Assembly (NCBI RefSeq): GCF_000186865.1
Contig: NW_008705563.1
Location: 745,445-809,444, forward strand
Direction: 5' to 3'
DNA length: 64,000 nt
Origin: Aureococcus anophagefferens
Taxonomy: Eukaryota; Sar; Pelagophyceae; Pelagomonadales; Pelagomonadaceae
In this document: positions 1 to 8,673 of the stretch, one piece after another
Position numbering within the stretch: position 1 is the stretch's first letter
How the letters are laid out: every line of letters starts with the position of its first letter
Made by a program: the position numbers and the translations under genes
The notes under the pieces: generated by a model
Database searches by the model: none
Told to the model about the DNA's origin: nothing
What the model saw: the letters and a program-made list of their open reading frames with translations, nothing else

Positions 1-1441
1 GTCCGCGTGCTCGATCGCACGGCGCTCGTGCTCGAGATCTTCGCGCGGCGGGCGACGACGCGGGGCGGCCGTTTGCAGGTGGCCCTGGCCGTGTGCCTCT
101 ACAAGACCCCCCGGCTGTCGTCCATGCTGCGCCGCGTCGACGGCGACGACGAGGGTCTGGGCGGGTCGTTCGGCTCGAATCCGACGGAGCGGCGGCGGAC
201 GATGGAGGTGGACCAGAAGAATTTACGGGACCGCGCCGCGCGGCTCCGGGCGAAGATCGAGGATTTACGGAGGCACCGCGAGCGCACGCGGCGGCGGCGG
301 CGGCGCAACGGCCTGCCGACGGTCGCGTTGGTGGGCTACACGAACGCGGGCAAGAGTAGTCTCCTGGACGCGCTCAGCGCCGAGGCCATCCGCGGCCGCC
401 GCGGCGGCACGGGCGTCGAGGTGCTCTCGGGCGACGACGAGGAGAATACCTTCTTCATCGACGACAAGCCCTTCGCGACGCTGGACCCGCTCACGCGGCG
501 GGTCGGCCTCCGGGACGCGGAGCCGCGCGAGTGCCTCGTCACGGACACGGTGGGCTTCGTCGCCAAGCTGCCCGCGCAGGTCGTCGCGGCCTTCCGCGCG
601 ACGCTGGAAGAGGTCGCGGACGCCGACGTGCTCGTGCACGTCGTCGACGCGACGGCTTCCGAGGACGCGCGCGCGGCCCGCGGCGCCGTCGTCGACCGCG
701 AGCTCGACGCGCTCGGCGCGGGCGCGACGCCGCGATTATTGTTCTACAACAAGTGCGACGCCCTGGCGCCCGGCGACCGGGAGCGGCTCCGCAAGGCCGC
801 GGCGGCGGCGCCGAACGCCTTCGCGGGCTCGGCGCGCGACGCGTCGGGCCTCGACGACCTCCGCGACGCCGTCGCCGACGTGCTGGACGACGCGCTCTGC
901 GTCGTGCGCGTGGCGCTGCCCTACGCGGACCCGAAGTTCGGGGCGCTGCTCACGGAGGTGAAGACGCGCGGCCGCGTCGACGACGTCGTCCACGGCGACG
1001 TCGCGACGCTCGTCGACGCGTGCGTGGAATTCAAATCTTCAACCCGACTTCAATGTGCGCATATGCGACAGTTTCGACGCAAGCGCTTCGGCTGTGCTTC
1101 GAGAACTCGACGAGAGCAATCGATTCATCCAAAAATCAGCCGAATCGACTTCGATTTGATCGAGCTAGAGAATTCTGAAGTTTGGTCAGGACCACCCAAA
1201 CCAGTGATTGAATTCCACACAGGTCGACGCGTGCGTGCCCTACGACCTCGCGGGCCGGCTCCGGCCCTACAAGGCGTCCGCGGACGACGCCGAACTGCTG
1301 ACGAGCGAGGCCGCCGCGCTCCTCGCGGCCGCCGAGGCGGACGGCGCGCTGTCGACGCTCGGCGAGGGGGACGACGACGGCGCGGCCGCCGGCGACGTTT
1401 TGGCCGCCGGCGACGGCGCGGCCGCGGGCGCGGGGTCGTAA
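1..1441 (+). CDS. HflX/GTPBP6-type ribosome-associated GTPase, 5' partial
   Basis: The frame is open from the first base, so the start lies upstream of the window. The visible N-terminus (VLDRTALVLEIFARRA, then KTPRLSSML) matches the end of the HflX N-terminal domain. An Arg-rich helical linker follows. The G domain has a P-loop GYTNAGKSSL at 334-363, switch II DTVGF at 544-558 and NKCD at 748-759. HflX proteins bind 50S-type ribosomes and split or rescue them, so a plastid or mitochondrial role is likely, but no targeting sequence is visible. One introner interrupts the gene: coding sequence is 1-1011 joined to 1223-1441. Splicing joins CTC to GTC GAC GCG and restores frame. The acidic Ala/Asp tail ends at TAA 1439-1441, 18 bp from the convergent FKBP gene. 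The family is well supported; organelle targeting is inferred. Confidence 0.85.
1020..1222 (+). mobile_element. Introner element, family B, in the HflX gene
   Basis: The 203 bp element lies between two GTCGACGC copies (1012-1019 and 1223-1230). The right end is a clean family B terminus (GAATTCCACACAG). The left end reads GTGCGTGGAATTC instead of CTGTGTGG, so the direct repeat actually runs to 15 bp. The intron is 1012-1222 (211 bp), with GT from the target repeat and AG from the element. The internal core is in the same orientation as the gene. Confidence 0.9.
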
Positions 1442-1459
1442 TTCGGTTTATCGGGCCGC

Positions 1460-2071
1460 CTAGACCGTGCCCGCGAGGTACTCGCGGAGCTCGTGGCCCG
1501 TGAGGGCGATGGAGAGCCCGTTGGCGGCGATGGCGGCGCCGGCGAGGCCGAAGGCCTTGGCCGTGCCGCCGATGATGTCCGCGTTCGACGCGATGCCGAC
1601 GAGCTCGATGGTGAACTCGACGTCCGTGCCGGGCTTGATGACGCCGTCGGGCGACCCCGCGTCGCCGTAGGCCAGATCCGCGGGCAGCTTGACGGTCCGC
1701 GTGCCGCCGGGCCGCATGGTCTGCACCATCTCGTCCCAGCCCGCGATGACGAGGCCCTTCCCGACCTGGAACTCGGCCCAGGGCTTGCCGCGGTTCTTGA
1801 AGGACGTCACGAGCTCGCCGTCGGCCGTGTACTGGAGGTCGGCCTTGTCGATCTTCGGATCGATGCAGCGGCCGCCGACGCGCGTCTCGTAGACGACGGA
1901 CACGAAGTCGCCGGTGTTGGGCGTCCGGCCCTCACCGACGGTCACGTCCTCGTACTCGATGCCGGACGCCGTCGTGGCGCGCAGCTGCGGCAGTCGCGCG
2001 ACGCGCCGCGGCGTCGGCGCGAAACCCGTTGCCGATGCGAGCAGCGTTGCGACAAGGTTGATGAGCTTCAT
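1460..2071 (-). CDS. Plastid-targeted FKBP-type peptidyl-prolyl isomerase
   Basis: This is a 203-residue protein. It opens with a hydrophobic signal peptide (MKLINLVATLLASA) followed by TGFAPTPRR, the GFAP-type motif that directs stramenopile proteins through the outer plastid membranes. The FKBP domain follows (about residues 40-160): SGIEYEDVTVGEG, GDFVSVVYETRV, a core LVIAGWDEMVQTMRPGGTR and LAYGDAGSPDGVIKPGTDVEF. The last 40 residues form an Ala-rich hydrophobic stretch that may be a membrane anchor. The probable role is prolyl isomerisation in the plastid, perhaps in the thylakoid lumen. The start was chosen because ATG 2069-2071 directly begins the signal peptide; the frame is open further upstream but without a plausible protein. 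It is divergent from the protease gene, 69 bp away. Confidence 0.88.
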   Translation of the reverse strand: MKLINLVATLLASATGFAPTPRRVARLPQLRATTASGIEYEDVTVGEGRTPNTGDFVSVVYETRVGGRCIDPKIDKADLQYTADGELVTSFKNRGKPWAEFQVGKGLVIAGWDEMVQTMRPGGTRTVKLPADLAYGDAGSPDGVIKPGTDVEFTIELVGIASNADIIGGTAKAFGLAGAAIAANGLSIALTGHELREYLAGTV

Positions 2072-2140
2072 AGCTTCGATCTCTGCCGGCTCGTGCGGAG
2101 CCAGTGTTTCCCTGAACTTGCACTTCTCGTGGCAGAGAGC
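2072..2140. promoter_or_regulatory. Shared 69 bp upstream region of two divergent genes
   Basis: Only 69 bp separate the start codons of the FKBP gene (minus) and the protease gene (plus). Both promoters must fit here or overlap the coding ends. I see no TATA box or recognisable factor site, so the regulatory role is inferred from geometry alone. Confidence 0.3.
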
Positions 2141-3160
2141 ATGGAGCTCGCTTTTATCGTGGGCTGCCTCGCTGTGGCGGCGGCCCAGCCAAACGACCGC
2201 GCGCGCTTCGATGCGTGGATGCGCGACTACGCGGTCAAAGTCGACGCGGGCGACTACGAGCGCCGCCTCGATATTTTCGCCGAGAAGCTGCGCTCCATCG
2301 AGGCGCACGACTCCAGCGACTTCAGGCTGGGGCTGAATCGCTTCTCGCACCTCACGGAGGACGAGTTCGCGTCGATGTACAGGCGCCCCATGAGCCGCGT
2401 GCCAGCGCCGCCGGTCGACGCGGTGGCACCCGAGACATCGGCCTCGGTCGACTGGGTCGCCGAGGGCGTCGTGACGCGCGTCTACGAGCAGGGCGCCTGC
2501 GCGGCGTGCTGGACGTTCGCGGCGAGCGGCGCCCTCGAGGGCGCCTTCGCGCTCGCGACGGGCCGCAAAGGCGCGAACCTGACGGCGTTCTCGCAGCAGC
2601 AGATCGTCGAGTGCGACAACATCACGTGGCACGGCAAGCGCGTCGACAACGGCTGCCACGGCACGTGGTACGGCATGGACTCGGCCTACGCGTACATCGA
2701 AACCAACGGCGGCCTCTGCACGGAGGCGGCGTACCCCTACGTCGGCGCGAATTCGACGGACTGGACGACCTGCCACGCCTCCGAAAACGGCTGCGCGATC
2801 GTGTCCGGGTCGGCGCCCGCGAACCACACGGACGTCGCGCCGGCGAGCGAAGCCGCGCTCGCCGCCGCCGTCGCGAAGCAGCCCGTCTCCGTCGTCGTCG
2901 ACGCGAGCTGCCAAGGTTTCATGTCCTACGCGGGCGGCGTCTGGACGAAGGACTGCGGCACAAAGCTCGACCACGCGGTCCTCGTCGTCGGCTACGGCTT
3001 CGACGCGCCGTCCAACACGTCCTACTGGAAGGTCAAGAACTCCTGGGGCGCGGCCTGGGGCGAGGCCGGCTACGTGCGCCTCGCGCGGGGCCTCGCGGGC
3101 ACGGGCGGCCACGGCATCATGGACATCGCGAGCACGGCGTCCTACCCGACCTTCGCGTAA
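2141..3160 (+). CDS. Papain-family (C1A) cysteine protease with I29 propeptide
   Basis: The 339-residue protein has a short signal peptide (MELAFIVGCLAVAAAQ). An inhibitor I29 propeptide follows, with an ERFNIN-like pattern around residues 25-75 and LGLNRFSHLTEDEF. The mature C1A domain comes next. Catalytic residues are Cys123 in CAACWTF, His278 in LDHAVLVVGYG and Asn300 in KNSWG, so the triad is intact. The oxyanion Gln is in YEQGA. An NxT/S-rich mature part fits passage through the secretory system. The likely role is a lysosomal/vacuolar or secreted endopeptidase of the cathepsin L type. The final coding bases are repeated downstream as a 42 bp minisatellite. Confidence 0.93.
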   Translation: MELAFIVGCLAVAAAQPNDRARFDAWMRDYAVKVDAGDYERRLDIFAEKLRSIEAHDSSDFRLGLNRFSHLTEDEFASMYRRPMSRVPAPPVDAVAPETSASVDWVAEGVVTRVYEQGACAACWTFAASGALEGAFALATGRKGANLTAFSQQQIVECDNITWHGKRVDNGCHGTWYGMDSAYAYIETNGGLCTEAAYPYVGANSTDWTTCHASENGCAIVSGSAPANHTDVAPASEAALAAAVAKQPVSVVVDASCQGFMSYAGGVWTKDCGTKLDHAVLVVGYGFDAPSNTSYWKVKNSWGAAWGEAGYVRLARGLAGTGGHGIMDIASTASYPTFA

Positions 3161-3328
3161 CCTGAGTGTGCTCGCGCGGCGTCCTACCCGACCTTCGCGT
3201 AAACGTAGCGTGCTCGCGCGGCGTCCTACCCGACCTTCGCGTAACCTTAGTGTGCTCGCACGTCGTCCTACCCGACCTTCGCGTAACCTCAGTGCGCTCG
3301 CACGGCGTCCTACCCGACCTTCGCGTAC
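3137..3328 (+). repeat. Five tandem 42 bp repeats of the protease gene's 3' end
   Basis: The unit starting at GCGTCCTACCCGACC recurs at 3137, 3179, 3221, 3263 and 3305, an exact 42 bp spacing. The first unit contains the protease stop codon, so later copies each carry another in-phase TAA. Units differ by a few bases (for example CCTGAG, ACGTAG, CCTTAG, CCTCAG after the stop), so the array is not brand new. Confidence 0.92.
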
Positions 3329-3330
3329 AT

Positions 3331-3885
3331 TTATTTCCCGCCGGGCCACACCTCGAGGGTCCCGCCCCGTTTCCCGAGCGAGTCGCCCCAGAGGCCCGCG
3401 TGGAGTTTCGTGAGGACGACCTTCGCGACGCCGTCGTCGAGGTACCAGACGACCTCGTCGGCGCCGCCGACGATGTCGCCGGCGAGGGGATCGACGACGA
3501 GCAGGGGCTCGCGCGTCCCCGCCGTCGTCCGCGCGATGTGCAGCGTCGGCCGCGGCCGCGACGTCGTCGCGACGTCGAGCTCGCGCGCGGTCGTGCCCGG
3601 CGGCAGCCGCAGCGCGACCTCGACCTCGCCGGCGTCGTCGCTCCAGGACGTGAAGGCGCCGGCCCGCACCGCCGCGTTCTTCAGCAGCTTCTCCGCCAGC
3701 GGCGACGCGTCGCCCGTGTGCGACAGCAGCTCGTCGGTGGACGCGCCGAGGATGCTGGCGTTGCAGCGCTTGCAGAGGCCCTCGTGGGCGAAGTTGCGCC
3801 CGTCGTCGCGCACGCCGCAGCCCTCGCAGAGGTCCGCGAAGAACGCGCCGTCGGGGTGGTCCACCAGGGCGCAGGGGACCGCCAT
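3331..3885 (-). CDS. CS-domain (p23/NudC-like) protein with N-terminal zinc-binding motif
   Basis: The protein has 184 residues. The N-terminus carries a Cys cluster, CEGCG and, after HEGLCKRCN, a second pair, consistent with one zinc site. Residues about 80-170 resemble a CS/HSP20-like beta sandwich: VALRLPPGTTARELDV, TLHIARTTAGTREPLLVVDPL and VVWYLDDGVAKVVLTK. CS domains in p23, SGT1 and NudC proteins act with HSP90 or dynein complexes, so a co-chaperone role is likely. The partner cannot be told. The start is ATG 3883-3885. The 3' end abuts the minisatellite after the protease. Confidence 0.7.
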   Translation of the reverse strand: MAVPCALVDHPDGAFFADLCEGCGVRDDGRNFAHEGLCKRCNASILGASTDELLSHTGDASPLAEKLLKNAAVRAGAFTSWSDDAGEVEVALRLPPGTTARELDVATTSRPRPTLHIARTTAGTREPLLVVDPLAGDIVGGADEVVWYLDDGVAKVVLTKLHAGLWGDSLGKRGGTLEVWPGGK

Positions 3886-3946
3886 CGTTCACCTGGGCTG
3901 CCTCTTTGGCGGCATCTTCGGCGATGTTGACGCTGACGATCAGAGC

Positions 3947-4905
3947 ATGAAGTCCGTCGCCGTCGCGTCGCCGCCGGCGCCAGACGCGGCTGCAATCATC
4001 GTTTGCAACCAATCGCCCGTAGGTCGCTGCTGCTTTTGCTGTCCTCCGCCGGCGCCTTCGTGGCGCCCGCGACGCATGCGTCGCCGCGCTCGATCCGCCG
4101 CAGCGCCGCGGCGGACGTGCTCGCGCCGGCGCCCGCCGGCTCCGTGACCGTCGAGGCCGACGCCGACGCGGTCGGCAAGGCCGTCTGGGCGCGCGTCGAG
4201 GCGGCGGCGAAGCGCGCCATCGACGAGCGCGGCCGCTTCGCGCTCGCGATCCCCGGCGGCAGCGTGCTCAAGATGCTCGAGGGCACGGCGCCGGCCTGGG
4301 CCGCGCAGACGCTCGTCGCCTACGTGAACCACAAGGCCGTGCCCATGGACGACGCGAACCTCGCGACGCACGCCAAGGCCATGGCCGGCTTCCTCGGCGA
4401 GTGGAAAGGCGCGGAGGTCGTCGCGCTCGAGGGCACGTCGGACTGCGTCGCCGAGGCCTGCCGCTACGCGGAGATCTTGGAGCTGGCGGACGTCGCCATG
4501 CTGCCCAAGAACATGGACGAGGACGGCGCCTGCGACGGCGACGAGCCGTGCCTGCCCGTCTTCGACATGATGCTCGTCGGCGTCGGCGACGACGGCCACA
4601 TCGGCAGCCTCTACCCGGACCGGGACGAGGTGCTCGACGACTACGCGTGGGTCCTGCCCGTGGAGATGAAGGACCCGGGCAGCATCACGCTGTCCTTCCC
4701 CGTCATCGCGAACGCCAGGGAGGTCGTCATCGCGGCCTGCGGCGTCTCGGAGAAGTACCCCCAGGGCAAGAGCGCCGCCATGGTCCGCGCCGTCGAGGCG
4801 CCGGAGACGCTCCGCTCCTTCCCCGCCGCGGGCCTCCGCGACGTCGCGACCTACGTCTTCGACGAGGCCGCGGCGTCGAAGCTCGACGCCAAGTACCGCT
4901 CCTAA
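3947..4905 (+). CDS. Plastid 6-phosphogluconolactonase (glucosamine-6-P isomerase fold)
   Basis: The main exon (4023-4905) encodes a SugarP_isomerase/6PGL domain: LAIPGGSVLKML near the start and MMLVGVGDDGHIGSLYP, the 6PGL signature with its GxGxDGH loop. It hydrolyses 6-phosphogluconolactone in the oxidative pentose phosphate pathway. That exon has no usable ATG. An ATG at 3947 followed by GT at 3952 and TAG at 4020-4022 gives a 71 bp intron, and joining 3947-3951 to 4023 yields MKSLLLLLSSAGAFVAP. This is a perfect signal peptide plus the AFVAP plastid motif, so I favour this model, which is an inference. It converges on the methyltransferase gene with a 12 bp gap. Confidence 0.82.
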
Positions 4906-4917
4906 TATCACGGGCGT

Positions 4918-6183
4918 TTAGTGGACGTGCAGCAGCACGGCCGTGAGGTAGGCGCCCTCGGCGAAGGCCGGGTGGATCGGGTGGTCCGCGGCGGCGCCGG
5001 AGGTCCGGAGCACCGTGACCTGGCGGCCCGCGTCGAGCGCGGCGTCGTGCACGACCCCCAGGAAGTTGCCGCTCGTCGTCATCGCCGACGAGCACGTGCA
5101 CGTGAGGAGGAGGCCGCCGCGCTTCACGGCGCCGAGGGCGAGGGCGTTGATCTTCTGGTACTTGCGCGTCGCGCGCGGCAGCGTCTTCGCGGAAGGCGCC
5201 AATTTCGGCGGGTCGCAGACGACGACGTCGTACCGCGCGTCGCTGGCCTTGAGCCACGCGGACACGTCCGCCTCCTCGAAGGCGCACGCGTCCAGCCCGT
5301 TGGCCGCCGCGTTGCGCCGCGCGAGGTCCACGGCCGTCGCCGACGAGTCGACGCCGCGCGCCTCGGTCGCGCCGTGCTTGGCCGCGTTCAAGGCGAAGCC
5401 GCCGCTGTAGCAGTAGAGGTCGAGCACGCTTTTGCCCGCGCACAGGGGGCCGAGGAAGGCGCGGTTGTCGCGCTGGTCGCAGTAGAAGCCCGTCTTCTGG
5501 CCGAAGACGTCGACCTCGTACGCGAGGCCGCCCTCCTTCGCCGCGAAGCGGTCGCCCGACGCCATCTCGTCCGCCTCGCCGTCCCAGCCGTCCTGGCGGA
5601 GCCGCGCCTCGGCGCGCCGCCAGAGCACGCGGGCGTCCGAGATGCCCGTCAGGCCCTCGTAGGCCTCCCGAAGCGCCGCCTCGACGACGGCTCGCCGGCT
5701 CTCGAGCCAGACCGCGGAGATCTGGCACACGAGCACGTCCCCGAAGGCGTCGACCGTCAGGCCGCTGAGCCCGTCGCCCTCCGAGTTCACAAACCGAAAA
5801 ACGTCCGTGTCGGCGCGGGGCAGGTCGAGCGCGCGCCGGCGCGACGCCGCGGCGCCGAGCAGCGCCTTCACGGCCGCGCCGACGCGCGCCTCGTTCGTCT
5901 CCGCCGCGCCGCCGCGGCCCAGGAGCCGCACGCGGTACATGCTGTCCGGGTTGTAGGTGCCCCAGCCGACGTTCTGGTTCGCGCCGTCGACCACGTCCAC
6001 GACGTCGCCGCGCTGCGGGTCGCCGGCCGTGGAGGAGACGGCGCCGGCGAAGATCAAGGGGTTGCCCTTGCGGAAGAGCTTCGACTTGCCCCGTCCCAGC
6101 GTCACAACTTTCTTCGGTGCGGTCGCGCTGAGGGACAGGGCGCGGCGCGCCAGGAAGGCCATCGCGAGCGCCGCGCGCAGCAT
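4918..6183 (-). CDS. RlmI-type SAM-dependent rRNA cytosine methyltransferase (PUA + Rossmann)
   Basis: The 421-residue protein starts with an Arg/Ala/Ser-rich leader (MLRAALAMAFLARRALSLS), which suits an organelle transit peptide. The PUA-like domain follows (VVTLGRGKSKLFRKGNPLIF). The RlmI middle domain has VDAFGDVLVCQIS, and the linking strand has FYCDQRDNR. The methyltransferase fold has motif I VLDLYCYSGGFALNAAKHGA, an acidic ribose-binding end ARGVDSS and motif IV VVCDPPKLA. LLTCTCSSAM matches the RlmI catalytic-loop region. The bacterial enzyme methylates 23S rRNA C1962, so a plastid or mitochondrial ribosome is the likely target. A second in-frame ATG at 6243 would add 20 residues; I chose 6183 for the cleaner leader. 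Confidence 0.85.
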   Translation of the reverse strand: MLRAALAMAFLARRALSLSATAPKKVVTLGRGKSKLFRKGNPLIFAGAVSSTAGDPQRGDVVDVVDGANQNVGWGTYNPDSMYRVRLLGRGGAAETNEARVGAAVKALLGAAASRRRALDLPRADTDVFRFVNSEGDGLSGLTVDAFGDVLVCQISAVWLESRRAVVEAALREAYEGLTGISDARVLWRRAEARLRQDGWDGEADEMASGDRFAAKEGGLAYEVDVFGQKTGFYCDQRDNRAFLGPLCAGKSVLDLYCYSGGFALNAAKHGATEARGVDSSATAVDLARRNAAANGLDACAFEEADVSAWLKASDARYDVVVCDPPKLAPSAKTLPRATRKYQKINALALGAVKRGGLLLTCTCSSAMTTSGNFLGVVHDAALDAGRQVTVLRTSGAAADHPIHPAFAEGAYLTAVLLHVH

Positions 6184-6263
6184 CGGGGATTCAGCCTTCG
6201 CCTGTTTGTCAGCGGCTTCATCGACATCAACCGAGTTCAACATGCACTCCCTGCTCCAAAATT

Positions 6264-6977
6264 TTAAAAGATGCACGTGGGCTGGGGCACGACGCCGTCC
6301 CAGTTGCCGTCCTTGTCGATGTTCCAGGGGTAGGCCGGGGACCGGGGCTGGGGCTTGCCCGGCTTCCGCGGGTGGACGAGCTCCGCGAGGACCTTCGCGG
6401 AGCCCCAGCCCTCGCAGGGCCAGCGGTCCGCGTCGAAGACGACGGTCTCCGGCGCGTCCTCGGGGATGGCGGCGTCGGCGCCGCAGCGGACGCGCCGCGT
6501 GCCGTCGGGGAGCTCCGCGACCTCGTGCGCCATGACGACGGCCTCGAAGGGCAGCTGCGCGAGCTTGCCCGAGTCGAGCGCCGGCGCCGCGCGCAGCAGC
6601 AGGCCCTTGCCGATGACCTTCATGCGCCGCGGGAACGTGAGCGGCTTCGGCGGCTCGGGCTTCTCCGTGAGGCCCGGCGTGTACAACACCTTCGTCTCCG
6701 CCTCGGACGGCTGGCGCTCGCTGAACGAGTAGGCCTCGCCGTCGCGCAGCGCCGCGGCCACGGGCGACGCGAGGTCCAGGAAGCTCCGGTCGCTGTCGCA
6801 GCTCAGGCGCAGCTTCGCGAGGTCCACGGGCTTGTCGGCGTGGGCCGCGTTGAACGACTTCGCGTAGTACTTGGCGACCTTCGCGCAGGGCTTGTCGGCC
6901 CACGACGGCGGCACGACCATCTTGATCGTGTGCTTCCGGTCCTTCTCACCGTCGAAGTGGAGCGTGACGCTCGTCAT
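6264..6977 (-). CDS. Unknown protein with possible SH3-like segment
   Basis: I do not recognise this 237-residue protein. The N-terminus (MTSVTLHFDGEKDRKHTIK) resembles a ubiquitin-like beta strand pair. The middle segment (KVIGKGLLLRAAPALDSGKL, then a strand with VVMAHEVAELPDGTRRV) looks like a small beta barrel of SH3 type. It ends with WPCEGWGSAKVLAELVHPRK and a Pro-rich tail. There is no signal peptide or membrane segment. The ATG at 6975-6977 is the first in this frame. Clear codon bias and conserved-looking motifs support that it is a gene; the function is unknown. Confidence 0.65.
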   Translation of the reverse strand: MTSVTLHFDGEKDRKHTIKMVVPPSWADKPCAKVAKYYAKSFNAAHADKPVDLAKLRLSCDSDRSFLDLASPVAAALRDGEAYSFSERQPSEAETKVLYTPGLTEKPEPPKPLTFPRRMKVIGKGLLLRAAPALDSGKLAQLPFEAVVMAHEVAELPDGTRRVRCGADAAIPEDAPETVVFDADRWPCEGWGSAKVLAELVHPRKPGKPQPRSPAYPWNIDKDGNWDGVVPQPTCIF

Positions 6978-7328
6978 GTTGGCGGCGCGCGCAGCGCGGA
7001 AGGCGACCGCGCACGAGACGGATGTCCCGAGCCACAGGGCTGTCCAAGTTGCAGGACAACTTGAACGCAAGTTATCGACATTTCCACAGCGCCCCGCCAC
7101 GTTCTACGGATGAGTCTTAGACTAGTGCAACGGAGCTCGAAAGCTCAGAGCGCGGCTGCAGGCCCCGGGGCTGGGCAACCCCGCGGCGCGCCGCGCGCTC
7201 TTCGATGACACGCGAATGACTTGATAAGATGGCTGATCCGGAGGCCCGGTCGGGCCGCCAGACGGAAAATATGAGAAATTTTGTCGCCGCAGATTCAAAG
7301 AAAGAAGTGTGGCGAGGAAGTCGTGAAA
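6978..7328. other. Intergenic stretch between two minus-strand genes
   Basis: These 351 bp lie upstream of the unknown protein gene and downstream of the J-domain gene. The part from 7080 to 7328 is less GC-rich than the genes (for example GAAAATATGAGAAATTTTG near 7265). I see no tRNA, repeat or further coding sequence. Confidence 0.6.
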
Positions 7329-8573
7329 TCAATAGTACTGCTCCAGCGGAGCGTGGTTCGCGAGGCACGCCTTGGAGGAACCGAAATAACAGACGCATCG
7401 GTGCGAGTGGCCGCGGCACGCATTGATGCGGGTGCCACCACGCAAACGACGCTCCATCACAAAATCCATGCATGAACACATGCAATTCGCGCTCTTGCAC
7501 AGGGCCGCGTGCCCCAGGCCACAGATGCACCGGTGCGAACGGCCGCCGAGCGAGCGACACGGGTTCTTGCCGGGAGCGCGGCCCGTGACGCGTCCCAGGC
7601 GAACGCTCAAAGCGAAATCCATGCACGAACACATGCACTGGTCGCTCTTGCAAACGGTCGCGTCCGTGGTACAGACGCATCTGTGGTCTCGCGCGCGGCA
7701 CGGGTTCTTGCCGGGAGCGCGGCCCCAGCGAGCTTCTCCCGCGGCGTGAAACGCAAAGCTCATGCAGCAGCACGCGCAGTCATCGCTCTTGCACTGATCA
7801 TCAGAGGCGCCACCGCGAAGGTCACAAATACAGTCGTGATGCGGACCGCCCTCGCACGGGTTCTCCGCGGGCTTCGAGCCGAGCCACAGCGCCCAGCCCC
7901 GGCAGTCGCACGGGCCCGTGCCGGTCTTGGTGCCGCCCCGCGGGGCGTCGGCGCGCGGCTGCTTCGGCGTGCCGGACATCTTGCGGCGCTTGGGCGCCGG
8001 CGCCGGCGCGCGGCTCTCCCGGAGGCTGCGGTCGTACGCGGCGCGCGCGTCCTCGTCGCAGAGGGTCGACTTCGCCTCGTTCAGGATCTTGAAGGCGGAC
8101 GCGCTCCCGCCCTTGTCGGGGTGGACGGTCAGGGCCAGCTCGCGGTAGCGCTTCTTGATCGTCGCCGCGTCCGCGGCCTCGTCGACGCCGAGCGCGCCGT
8201 ATAGCGTCGCGGCCTCCTCGATGCCCTTGATTGCGAAGGCCAGGAGCGCGGAGCCCCCGCGGCCCTTGGGCTCGGCGCGGGGCTCCTGCCGGGGCGGCGA
8301 CTCGTCGCGGCCCCGCTTCTTCGACGGCGCCGGTCCGGGCGAGACGCCGAGGACCTCCAGCTCGAGGAGTTCCAGCGTCGCGCTCACCGACTCGTACCGG
8401 ACCCCGGCGGCGGCGGCGCAGCGCTCGAGCGCTTCGCGCAGCCCGAGCCCGGCGTCCGTCACGGGCTGGAGCGAGAGCGTCTGGCACAGGGCGTCCACGC
8501 GGTCACGAAGCGTCGGGGACACGCTCATCGCAGCCCGACCCTCGAGGAATGCATCAATGCTCTGATTTGCCAT
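7329..8573 (-). CDS. J-domain protein with four C-terminal Cys-rich modules
   Basis: The protein has 414 residues. The N-terminal 100 are helical without a known domain, followed by a Lys/Arg-rich stretch. The J domain spans about residues 120-185 (YGALGVDEAADAATIKKRY, an intact HPD in LTVHPDKGG, then AFKILNEAKSTL), so it should stimulate an HSP70. The C-terminal half has four tandem modules of about 45 residues with the pattern NPC....HxCxC....CKSxxCxCxCMxF, for example CKSDQCMCSCMDF and CKSANCMCSCMDF. These are probably metal-binding. The last module is degenerate (CFLxNH-like end). No signal peptide is seen, so it is cytosolic or nuclear; a KKRGRDE-type basic patch may be an NLS. The specific role is unknown. 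Confidence 0.82.
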   Translation of the reverse strand: MANQSIDAFLEGRAAMSVSPTLRDRVDALCQTLSLQPVTDAGLGLREALERCAAAAGVRYESVSATLELLELEVLGVSPGPAPSKKRGRDESPPRQEPRAEPKGRGGSALLAFAIKGIEEAATLYGALGVDEAADAATIKKRYRELALTVHPDKGGSASAFKILNEAKSTLCDEDARAAYDRSLRESRAPAPAPKRRKMSGTPKQPRADAPRGGTKTGTGPCDCRGWALWLGSKPAENPCEGGPHHDCICDLRGGASDDQCKSDDCACCCMSFAFHAAGEARWGRAPGKNPCRARDHRCVCTTDATVCKSDQCMCSCMDFALSVRLGRVTGRAPGKNPCRSLGGRSHRCICGLGHAALCKSANCMCSCMDFVMERRLRGGTRINACRGHSHRCVCYFGSSKACLANHAPLEQYY

Positions 8574-8673
8574 GGCCGGGGATGATCAGCTTGAGCGGCG
8601 CGCGTCCCCACTTGCGCCCCCGAGGCCTGCCCGCCAGCGTGCGTCACGGCCCACTGGCACACACGAATCGCCC

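Noticed and set aside
1460..4012. An 850-residue minus-strand open frame continuing upstream of the FKBP start
   Set aside because: Beyond 2071 it is Arg-rich, repetitive and antisense to the papain-family protease, whose catalytic triad is intact. High GC keeps antisense frames open.
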